From contig OU015567.1 of the NCBI GenBank assembly GCA_907165135.1, positions 15,381,001 to 15,445,000 on the forward strand: a stretch of 64,000 nt of DNA, written 5' to 3'. The translations under genes and the position numbers were made by a program. Under the pieces are notes generated by a model that saw only the letters and a program-made list of their open reading frames with translations, ran no database searches and was not told the DNA's origin. Source of the stretch: Oikopleura dioica (taxonomy: Eukaryota; Chordata; Appendicularia; Copelata; Oikopleuridae). The number at the start of each line of letters is the position of its first letter. The stretch's first letter is position 1. Below are positions 54,539 to 64,000 of the stretch, piece after piece.

Positions 54539-57354
54539 ATGACAACGTGGGAATGCTCGGTTTGCTGGCAAGTCATCGAGGAGCATAGAAAGGCCGATAT
54601 CAGGAAGCACCGAATCTCCCACATCAGAGAAAATGACTGGGCAAAGCTAGAGTGAGCATTCCCTCTCATAAAATTGAAATCAAACGTACCTTTCTTCAGG
54701 AAATCTGTCTCTCGTAGCAAAACGCAACATTGGCTGAACGAGCAGACAGAACAGCCGACTGCTTTGACGACCTCAGCTCAAAACTCTGTCGGTGATTCTC
54801 CTTGTACTAGCTTTGAGTCTCCTGGAAGTAACTTCAGGTTGGTCATTCTTTCTTTCTCAATTTCAGCTGCTTCCCCGGTACCTTCAATTGACTCCTTCAT
54901 CCATCTGGCGAGAATCACGGGGTCCGCCTACAAATCGTGGGGGAGAATGTCGCACCTTTAGTTTCCTAGAATCATATACAGTTTTACAGTGTGATTAGCT
55001 GGTATCTAGAGAATGAAGGATGAGCATGAGAATTTCTCAGAAAATAATAATAAAAGGCTGCCTAATTGGTCCAAATCTTCTTTTGAAACTCAGCCGTGAG
55101 CGGTGGATTTTATTAAAACTTTTTGGTAAGGAAAATTTTAGTGTGGACGAATCCTCGCCAGACAGAGCTCAAAAGAAGACCGGCTCAAAACTAGAATCCC
55201 CAGTTCCAACGCCAGAGAGTTCGAAACCTCGAAGATCCTTGTACAAATGCGATTTCTGCGATTTCAAGGGAAAACGCGACGGAATCGTCCGCCATGTCAA
55301 ATTCGATCACAAGGAAAAGCTCGACAAGTGGCGGACAAAACAGTCGGATGTTCTGCACTTGCCATGTGATCAATGCGACCGATTCTTTGCTTCAATGGAC
55401 GACCGCGACGCGCACTTCAAAATGAAGCACCTAAAACCCGAAAGCCTCATCAGAGGAACTCCCGGAGGAACGAAACGGCAAGCGTCAGAGATGAAGGACA
55501 CGAGGAACATGTCGCCGGCTGATTCAGTCAGACTCTTCGTCCGAAAGAAGCTAGAAAAGCGTGATTCTCGTTCGAAATCAAAGACGAGAGAATCTCTGCT
55601 GAATTTGTGCAAAGAGTACACTTCTGGAACATCGGATTCGAATCCCAAAGAGGCGGAAGGTCAAAAAGTCGATGTGATTTTAACCTGCCCAAGCAGCAGA
55701 GCGGAAGCTTTCTTCTCTGGGCGCCTTTCATTTTGTCCCTATCATCCCTGCGAAGCGACTTTCAAGGAATGGTGTAGTTTTTCTTTATTTCTGACATTTA
55801 TAAAGAATCTCCATTCTCACCACAAATAGACTTCGTTAGCCCTTGAAGCTCACGTGAGCAGAAAGCACAACGACAAGTGGGATCACTTCATGCGATCCCT
55901 TGACCGTCCATATCAGTGTCCCTCATGTTCGTGGCGATACTCCTCCTCTCAAAGTCTACGAGAACACCTTCGCAAATACAAGAAGATCTGTGCCTCATAT
56001 AAACCTACCTCAGAATGCACCAGGTTATCTTTCTCTTCCTGACTTGTCTTATAGATTCATTCAGGGAGCTTCTTTTCGAAGAAAGTTCGCTCAAAGCTGG
56101 TGAAGAACTTGCCGAAAATCCAGCCGACCTTCGCCCCTACATCGTTGACGATTTGATAGATCGGAATCGACGACTCTGCCCTTTCAATGAACACTTCCAT
56201 TGCCAATTTCGTTTCAGTTCAGAAGAAAAGCTCGCAGATCACATTCAAAAGTGGCATCCTACTCATTTCGCAACGGTAAAACAAGACTACAGACGGCCAA
56301 TTAATTATTTTTAGTTCATGCGATGCATTGACCGGCCATTCATCTGTGAAACATGTGACTTTCGATTCCCTGATATTGACCAGCTTCGATTGCACAAGCA
56401 AATGCGTCAAGGTGTGTGTTCTTCCTACAGTCGTGATCTACACGATGTTTACATTCGGAAGCGTCCCCGATCCGACGACAACATGGAGTCTGACGACAAC
56501 TACTCTGAATATGACCCCGATAAAATATTCGAAGATCCACTTCTGTTGGAAACTGCGAGTATCAAGGGAGAACCAGATCCTGTTCGAGATTCGGATGAAT
56601 TCAAGGAAGAAGCAGAGCCTGTTGCTGAGCCTGAAAAAACCTCCCAACCGCTGCTGAAAATCAAAGTCAAGGTGAATTTTGAAGTGTCTCAAAGTTTATA
56701 ACATATTTCAGACTTATTCCGAGATGATCCACTGCCCCTACTGCGAAGTGAGATACAATCTAGACGAAGACAGCCGAGCTCTGTACAAGCTGATTTTCCA
56801 CGTTTCCGCTCATCACCCTCAACTAAACGCGGCTTTCCGGTAGACAAAAATTACCACAAAACAACTCCTTACTCTCAATCCTAGTCGCAAAAAGACAACC
56901 TTTCTTCCCTACCAATGCGATATCTGCCGCTTTTGCTTCGTCGACAGGGACCAGCTGGCCGAGCATGATTGCGAGAAGTCCCTTGATGTTCCGCAAATTA
57001 TTGAAGTAATTTGCGAGCACTGTGGGGCGAGACTGTGCTCCGAGCCACGGTATTGCAAGGATATGATCGATACGCATATGAAGAATCGCCATCGCGATCG
57101 ATATTTACAATTCAGAAGTAAAAGGTACCCGTGGTTTTATGACGAGCCTTCTGTATATTTGCAGTTAAACAAAGCCAGACTAAAACTCCTCGTCACAAAA
57201 TGAATACCGCATTTTTAGATCGGAGTACTTTAATCTAAAGTGTCCTGGGTGTCTCTTCTATTTCTCCAGCGAGAAGGCCCTCGATCGGCATGAAGAAAAC
57301 TGTCGGCACCCGACCAACCCGCCCTTACTTGATCCTGCAGAAGATACCCTTTGA
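54539..57354 (+). CDS. Multi-C2H2 zinc-finger protein
   Basis: A probable nuclear DNA- or RNA-binding protein of more than 700 aa in about ten exons. Start ATG 54539 (MTTWECSVCWQVIEEHRKAD). Around eleven C2H2-like units can be seen, e.g. YKCDFCDFKGKRDGIVRHVK, LPCDQCDRFFASMDDRDAHF, YQCPSCSWRYSSSQSLREHL, FICETCDFRFPDIDQLRLHK, IHCPYCEVRYNLDEDSRALY, YQCDICRFCFVDRDQLAEHD, LKCPGCLFYFSSEKALDRHE. Spacing is irregular and the TGEKP linker is absent, so fingers probably act singly or in pairs. Acidic stretches (DDNMESDDNYSEYDPDKIFE; DSDEFKEEAEPVAEPEKT) lie between finger groups, with a Ser/Lys-rich linker at about 55500-55620. The exon around 54840-55140 is the least certain. I do not recognise the orthologue. 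Confidence 0.75.
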
Positions 57355-57768
57355 AAGTTCAATCTTTCCCAGCCTATATTTATTTCTCCCTATTATCTAC
57401 TACTATTTATTTTGATTAAGTTTAACTATCTTTGTTTCTAACTCTTAAAAGTTTTATTCGATTATGCAAAACAGAAACTCGTACGTTGCAGCGCACGTCT
57501 TACAAGGTAAAGATTCGCGAATTGAAAAAGTCTCGCCTACTTTACTTATGCCAACAATCTTAAATTGTAATTGCTCTTGCTTGTGACATTTGTCGACTTT
57601 GAAATCTGCGCTACTGATCCGTTACTCTATCTCTTTCCCCTTTCTATCCTTATTCTTTTTTTGATTTTCATTCCCAAAAAGTGTGGTGACATTTCTGGGC
57701 ATATACATACTGAAGCAACTGTTGAATATAAATGAATCCTACTCACTCTTTGTTGTCTAGATAATCAA
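57355..57768. other. Intergenic gap
   Basis: No gene seen. An acceptor-like tgttgtctag ends 8 bp before the CLPTM1 start and is a candidate spliced-leader site. Confidence 0.4.
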
Positions 57769-59913
57769 ATGGCGGACGCAGGAGCGTTGCCTCCCGCTGC
57801 AGAAGCGGAGGGCGCGCCGAACGGCCAGCCCGAGCAGCAATCTACTTTCAAAATGCTCATGGGCACGGTCGGCAGAATGATGTTCTTCTGGATGATCATG
57901 AACTGGTTCAAAGGAGGCGGGCAGAATCAAACTGCGAACCAGCAAGCGGCTGCGCCGGGATCTCCAGCAGCCAAACCATCGACAAATTTATTCAAGCCGG
58001 CGATTGTTTACGACATGAGCGCATATCTTATCGAAACGAATAAAGTAGACTTTGAAGTACACGAACCTGTGTGGGAACTAAAAGAGCTGACTTTTGGCCT
58101 GTGGAACGAGGGCGAAACGCAGGATTCCATCTTTTACAAAGAACTCGAACTTGATTTGAACGCAGAATACGAACAACTGAGAAACAATGGATCACTCTTT
58201 CTTGTTAGCTACATTTATCCTTCGAAAACAAGTCCGAATCCGAAAGCTGAAAACTATGGCAAAAACTTTGTGACTTCGACGTCAAAGAGCATGACAAAGA
58301 TCCGCAAGAAGAAATATCAAGAGACTGTGAACCTTCTCTCTGGAGGAACTGAACGTCAGGAAGACAAAGAAAAGTCTGGGACTACAGAGTGGCTTCCCCA
58401 CTGGCACGGCAACCTGACGATATCACCCGTCTACGATCATACCGCTTGGCCACAGGGGAAAATTCCAGCGCCACTTGATAGATACATTCGTTTCAACAAC
58501 AACGGCAACTATTATCCTGTTCTGTACTTGAACGACTGGTGGAATCTACAGGAAGATTACAAGCCGATTAATAAAACTGACGAGACACTCAAAGTTCACC
58601 TTTGCTTCCAGCCGCTCAGCTTGTTCAAGGTTCGGCGAGATTTATATTATTAAGAATCACCATTTTCTCTTTTAGTTCCAGCTCTATCTTTCTCAGTCAT
58701 ACAACGCGGAAATGTTTTCCATGATTCAAGACGCAGAGGAAGCTGAGGGAGATAAAGATGCGATGAAGGTAACTGACATCTGGTTAATCTTATGCTTAAA
58801 TATCGGTTTTAGAAAATGATCCTTGAGACTCAACCTTGGCTCCTTGCTCTTACAGTCGCAGTTTCTATCTCGCACACTGTTTTCGAAATGCTTGGTAAGT
58901 TGAGTTTCAATGTAGCGTTTTGAATGATTTTTTTAGCGTTCAAAAACGATATCCAGTTCTGGAAGTCACGAGAAAACATTCAGGGACTCTCAATCAGAGC
59001 AGTTTTATTCAACTGTTTCTGTCAACTGATTGTCCTCCTTTATGTATGCGACAACGATACCAACTTTATGGTCAAAGTGTCGATCGGCGTCGGGCTCCTC
59101 ATTGAGCTTTGGAAGGTCACGAAGGTATGCGAAGTTTTAAGGGACTCTACTGATTGTTATTTAGTGTATCATTGTTGAACGAGCTGCTCCCGGTGAGTCA
59201 AACTTCATGGGCTTCAAATTCAAGGAGAATCGATCAAGTGGCGATTCGGAAACATCTGAATATGACAAGCTAGCGTTCAAGTACCTTGGCATGGTTTGTT
59301 TCCCCCTCGCTGCTTGGTAACATACCATTCAATTTATCGTAAATGTTCATTCTTCTTTAGCTACATGGTCTACAGTCTATATTACAACGAGCATCGCGGT
59401 TGGTACAGCTTTGTTCTCCAGTCTGCATATGGCTTCCTTCTGACTTTCGGCTTTATTGCTATGACTCCTCAATTATTTATTAACTACAAGGTAAGTGGAC
59501 CTCGCTTGCACTCTCTCATTCTACATTTTCATTCAGCTAAAATCAACGGCTCATTTGCCTTGGCGAATGATGACTTACAAAGCACTCAACACATTTATCG
59601 ACGACCTCTTTGCCTTTGTTATTCAAATGCCCACTTTGTACAGAATCGGTAATGTCTCTAAAACCCAGTAGCCTAACTGACTGTAACAATCGTAGGTTGT
59701 CTCCGCGATGACGTTATCTTCTTGATTTATCTTTACCAGAAGTGGATCTACCCAACAGATATGAGCCGGCGAAACGAATTTGGAATAACTGGCGAGCAAG
59801 CTTCTGGTGATGCCAAACCCGAAGAAATCAAGGAAGAGAAGAAAGCTGCCATCGAAAACAAAGAGGAGTCAAGCCAGCCTGAAAAGACAGTTGAAGAGAA
59901 GAAGGACGACTAG
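57769..59913 (+). CDS. clptm1: CLPTM1 (cleft lip and palate transmembrane protein 1)
   Basis: A multi-pass ER/Golgi-linked membrane protein; vertebrate CLPTM1 retains GABA-A receptor subunits in the ER and CLPTM1L is a lipid scramblase. Eight exons (57769-58629, 58676-58768, 58813-58894, 58937-59124, 59165-59316, 59361-59490, 59537-59648, 59696-59913) give 611 aa with consistent phases. N-terminal TM: TVGRMMFFWMIMNWF. A large luminal part contains HWHGNLTISPVYDHTAWPQG and YYPVLYLNDWWNLQEDYKPI. A TM cluster follows: LTVAVSISHTVFEMLAFKND, FWKSRENIQGLSIRAVLFNC, YGFLLTFGFIAMTPQLFINY, and DDLFAFVIQMPTLYRIGCLR. The tail is acidic/Lys-rich (EEIKEEKKAAIENKEES). A firm call. Confidence 0.96.
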
Positions 59914-60267
59914 CCAGTCTTCTTAGACCAATTTATCTAGAATTTTAATACTTCTTGCGTGTGCCATTCAACGCAACTCCATATCTTCCATGTGTGGCAT
60001 TGAAAATCTGAAAATGCCATTAAAAACAATATTTGTAGAATAATTTTAAGTCCACCAACATGTAATTGTGCAATTATGCATTTCCTTCAATTATTTTGTT
60101 ATAAGCGTCCGCTGCGTGTTACAGTATCAATCAGTAAAGTCGTATTACTGTAATACTAATAGACTGCCTTGATTACCTCAGACCTGAGACCTAATCGACC
60201 TTCATTTTTAGCAATTTTCACTCTTGGTTTTCGGGTGAAAAGTTGGATGGAAAGAAAGGTGGAATAA
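59914..60267. other. Intergenic gap
   Basis: No gene seen; 3' flank of CLPTM1 and upstream of the calcium-channel beta gene. Confidence 0.4.
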
Positions 60268-62220
60268 ATGAGTTCCGCCCGGGTGGTCAAATCTATCAAG
60301 TATCCTATCGAAAACGCATTTGTCGAAAAACTCACGAAACAGAATACAACTGAGAGTAGCGCCGATTCTTTCCTCTCCAGACCAAGCAGAGGTACCTTCC
60401 GAATATCTTTGTCCTTTGTTATTGAGCTTTCTCGTAGTAATTTCTTCATCACAAAGTTCTGTCTGTTCTGATGATTTTCCCTGTCTGGCAGAGGAGATTT
60501 CCAGCTTTAAAAACGAGACCAGCTCCATAGAAGCTGGCCGAGTGAACAACAATTCCTACATTCAAATGGAAGGTTCGCCAGCCTTCCCACTCCAACCAAA
60601 GAATCCCAACGAATAGGGTCGCATCTTTGTTTTAATTATCAATCCATGCAAAATTCTAGTGGGACAATTTACGACCCCGAAAAAAGCCCAAGAAAGTGTA
60701 ACATTTGAGTCTGAAACAACGCGCCAAACAACAAACATAAACCGGCCCGAAGATATCACACCTCGACGGTAAATTCCCTATTCAAACATTCACAAAACAA
60801 GCCATCTCATATTCACATTAGTAAAATACTCAAACAACAAGCTTCTATAATTTCATGCTTCAAAAAATGCCCACCAGAAAGGTTCTCATCTCTTTTTTCT
60901 TTCATTGCATCTATCTTTCATGTCTATATAATCCTTTTTGTGGTTACTAATGTACTAACATTACTAACAAACTTGCACAAAAATTACTAATTCGAATAAG
61001 AGAAACATAACGTAACAATGTCTTCAGCGTCAAACCAGGAACAGAGCTAGCAGAGGCTCTATCACGAATAGAGAACGCACAAACGAAGCCAGTTGCCTTT
61101 GCCGTGAGAGCAAATATTTTCTTTTACGGCGTTCCATGCGACGACTGTCCGGCCAGTGGGAATCAAGTTACTTTTGAAGGTTGATTTTGAACAATAGAAT
61201 AAGATCAAATTTCCAATTTAGCTCGTGACTATATTCATATAAAGGAAAAATACTCAACAGACTGGTGGATTGGAAGATTAGTTCGCGAAGGCTGTGAGTT
61301 AGGCTTTGTCCCTTCTGCTGCCAAGTTGGAGCAAATACGAGCTGGCAAGGGGAAGAAGAACCCCCTCAGAGCCGGGTACTTGCCTCTTCTTTTATTCGTT
61401 CGTTTAACTGTTTTTCTAGCGCCGATGGTAATGAAAACGTCGGTCAAAAGAAAAAGGCTTTCTTCAGAAGAGGTCAATCACTTATCAACCCATACGATGT
61501 TGTCCCGAATTCGAGACCAATAGTGCTCGTTGGACCCAGCCTGAAGGGCTACGAAGTGACTGACATGATGCAAAAAGTTATCTTCGATTTCCTCAAGCGC
61601 CATTTTCAAGATAGGATACAGTAAGCATCACACTTTGTGACAAACAATTATCTACACTTATTTGTAGCATCACTCGCGTAACAGCTGATCTGTCGCTGTC
61701 AAAGAGACAGAATCCTGGCGTTGAACGACTCCAGCGAAAAATGCTTGACAAAAATCACCAGCGATGTACTCTTGCTGAAGGTTTGTTTTGCGCGTAGAGA
61801 AACGGGATGGTTATTTGTTTTGATTAGTTGAGCAAGAGATCGATCGAATATTTGAGCTTGCGTCTGGGCTCCAATTGTTGGTGCTGGACGCTGACGCAGC
61901 AAACCTTCCTTCGCAGCTTGCTAAAACATCGCTTGCACCGCTTATTGTATATTTAAAGGTAGCGAGTTTTCTGTCAAAAATGCCCTATCTCATCCCTTTA
62001 GGTAACAAACCAAGAAGTACTGCGTCGCTTGATCAAGTCGCGCGGCAAGACGCAATCGAAATTCATGAACACGCAAATGCTCGTTGCCGAAAAACTGGCA
62101 AACTGCTCTCCTGACAGCTTCGACGTTATTCTAGACGAGAATCAGCTCTCCGACGCTTGCGAACATCTCGGCGAATACTTGGAAGCATACTGGCGCGCCA
62201 CCCATCCCCTCGAAAAATGA
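60268..62220 (+). CDS. cacnb: Voltage-gated calcium channel beta subunit
   Basis: A cytosolic subunit that binds the I-II loop of CaV1/2 alpha1 subunits and controls channel traffic and gating. Nine exons (60268-60391, 60492-60572, 60660-60768, 61028-61179, 61222-61375, 61420-61620, 61668-61780, 61828-61958, 62002-62220) give 427 aa with all phases consistent. The SH3 part reads [18 protein letters not shown], then [29 protein letters not shown]. The HOOK linker is short and Lys-rich (GKGKKNPLR). The guanylate-kinase-like domain is near identical to the family: [101 protein letters not shown], ending [16 protein letters not shown]. The C-terminus stops right after this domain, unlike vertebrate forms with long tails. 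Confidence 0.96.
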
Positions 62221-62864
62221 CCCCCTCCCCGGTAATTTACAAACACCCGCTTATCTCTTTCTTTCTTCATTCTACCCCGATGTTTCATTCCTCCTCCTCA
62301 GTACTATTTAAATCCTCATCTGTGAATTTACCTATTCGCAATTTCGTTTTGAAAATATTCCGAATGATCAAATTACTGTCCTTCAAAATCGACAATGGCG
62401 ACTGTTTTTTTACCTTCTCCAATACGTTCCTCCTCGTTATGTTTTCTTCAGCTCGACTATTTCTTCAATAAAAACTTATCCTTTGACATCAAAACGCAAT
62501 AAAAACATTTCTTCTAAAAACGAATCTACTTCTGTCTGACTTCAAAAAGGCGAGCAGTTTAGGCTAGGAGAGATTAAATTCCTTAAAAATCGAAAAAAAA
62601 TTGAATGATCACAAGATTATATGAGCAAAAAATGCAAGATACTCTCTCTCTCTCACACCTTTTCTGCCGGATTCATGATCTCAAATCTCAGCTTGCTCGT
62701 TTTCTATTCATTCTATTTTTGCATGCGTTCTTCTATGTTCTGATTTATTCAAAATATTTTGATTCTGTTGTATTTTTTCTTTTGCATATTGCTACTATTC
62801 CATTAATAACGAAATTCATTAAAAATTATCAATCGATCCTTTTTAAAATAAAACGTTTAGACTT
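62221..62864. other. Intergenic gap
   Basis: Two AATAAA motifs near 62468 and 62500 mark the 3' end of the calcium-channel gene. A CT-rich microsatellite (ctctctctctc) occurs at 62643-62653. No gene seen. Confidence 0.45.
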
Positions 62865-63963
62865 ATGACATCCATTATTGATTCAATCGTTGAGTCGGAT
62901 GTTTCTGAAGCAAGCGATGTATCGGTAGAAAAACCAAAACTGAACCTTCGGGACATCGTGAATGCTCCCCCGTCAGATGTGAAAGAAGCGGAACCGTCAG
63001 TACCAGCGAAGAAACCTCGGAAAAAGAGAATTGTACGCACATTCATTTTTATTTCACATTTTCTGAAAGCGCCATTTTAGCCGCAAGAATTGAAGAATCT
63101 CCAAGACACAGAAGAGTACATGGAAGCGAGCCGGTCCGTAAAAGGTGATGTAAATTCCGAAAGAGGTCGACGACCCCCGCGCCGTGCCGCCGTAATCGCG
63201 CGAGAAAATGTCAACTTACTTCGGGGAAAAGAGCCAACGGCAGCAGAACTAAGAGAAAATCGCAGCTTTGAAAAGTCGCCTGATAGATCTTCCCCAGAGC
63301 CACAGGTTTATATTTTGCCCTCTTCCTTGATTTCAATTCTTTGTTAGGATTCTCTTCGCGATCAAATTATCTCAATCAACTCATCCGGCGAAGAATCGGA
63401 AGCTGAAGCCAAAGAGAAGCCAACGGAACGAAAAAAATCGCCGTCCCCACCTCCAGTTCAGCCAAAACCTCGACGTAAGGAGAAATTTCTAGAGTAAAAA
63501 TAGATTCAACCGATTTTTAGCGCCTCCGCTCAAGAAAGCGCCAAGCCGCGAAAGTGCAATTCCAAAGCCTCCACAGCTAAAACGCCGTCCCGAGCCTCTT
63601 CCAAGCCCCGTCAAGTCCAAGATTCCCAACCTGAGTCCGACAATTTCCAAACTGCCCGATTTCAAGCCAAAGTTAAAAAGCCCGAAAATCGAAGGAGACA
63701 GCAAGAAACCAGAGCAGCCACAGCCAAAGAAAATGAAAGAAGAGAAAAAAGAGCAGCAGGAGAATGAATCGAGCGAAACTAAAAGCAAGAAAGTGAAGAA
63801 GGAAAAAGAGCTGGATCCACAAGACTTGAGCGAGATCAAGAAGAAGAATGAAGAGTACGAGATCGCTTTTCAGAAAGTCTCGAAGCTCTTCTACGATTGG
63901 ATCGAACAACGGGCGAAGACGGCGTCGGAAAATGGAATCTCGACGGAAGCCAGTGCAACTTAA
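62865..63963 (+). CDS. Uncharacterised Lys/Pro-rich nuclear-type protein
   Basis: Four exons (62865-63032, 63081-63305, 63348-63474, 63521-63963) give 320 aa with consistent phases. It begins MTSIIDSIVESDVSEASDVS, then a short possible motif KLNLRDIVNAPPSDV, basic clusters (KKPRKKRI; RGRRPPRRAAVIAREN) that look like nuclear localisation signals, Pro/Ser-rich linkers (ERKKSPSPPPVQPKPRP), a long Lys/Glu region (KKMKEEKKEQQENESSETKS), and a short helical end (FQKVSKLFYDWIEQRAKTAS). The C-terminal helix may be a binding module. No family recognised; mostly disordered. The gene ends 37 bp before the window edge, so its poly(A) site is out of view. Confidence 0.72.
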
Positions 63964-64000
63964 CTCTTTTCATAAATTGCCAATCTCACAATCTCATAAT

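Overview
This is animal nuclear DNA, most likely from an appendicularian tunicate such as Oikopleura dioica. That identification is an inference. It rests on genes found only in metazoans or mainly in animals (Frizzled, KLF, Spire, voltage-gated calcium-channel beta subunit, DNAJC10, CLPTM1, TMEM39, GFOD), on very compact genes with many introns of about 38-60 bp, on start codons lying a few bases after an acceptor-like AG (as in spliced-leader trans-splicing), and on several introns whose reading frame only works if they begin with GA instead of GT.

Layout. 1-187 is the last exon of a trypsin-like protease. 188-11.3 kb has no convincing gene; it is packed with foldback (MITE-like) elements, an inverted GAGCG minisatellite pair and a three-copy hairpin repeat. 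11.35-15.05 kb encodes a Frizzled receptor. 15-17.9 kb is gene-poor. Then come a VAP ER tether (17.9-19.3), a TLC-domain membrane protein (20.8-22.2), an unrecognised Cys-containing exon pair (22.5-23.2), a kelch-like beta-propeller (23.5-24.8) and an unrecognised minus-strand basic protein (24.9-26.3). 26.3-30.6 kb is again repeat-rich, including a foldback that carries telomere-like repeats. 30.6-31.7 kb is a KLF gene whose 3' side holds a near-perfect palindrome of about 970 bp.

From 33 kb on, genes are dense: a TATA-driven single-exon membrane protein (+), a CREC/reticulocalbin-type EF-hand protein ending HDEL (-), Spire (+), a bHLH factor (-), a secreted coiled-coil/CUB protein (-), a secreted VWA protein (-), TMEM39 (-), a RING E3-like protein (-), DNAJC10/ERdj5 ending KDEL (-), GFOD (+), a many-fingered C2H2 protein (+), CLPTM1 (+), a calcium-channel beta subunit (+) and an unrecognised Lys/Pro-rich protein (+).

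Functional links are loose, as expected for a eukaryotic chromosome segment. There is a secretory-pathway theme (VAP, CREC, DNAJC10, CLPTM1, TMEM39) and a transcription-factor theme (KLF, bHLH, C2H2). The close tandem RING and TMEM39 genes could be a trans-spliced operon. The features most worth a second look are the foldback families, the hairpin triplet with covarying stems, and the GA-AG introns.
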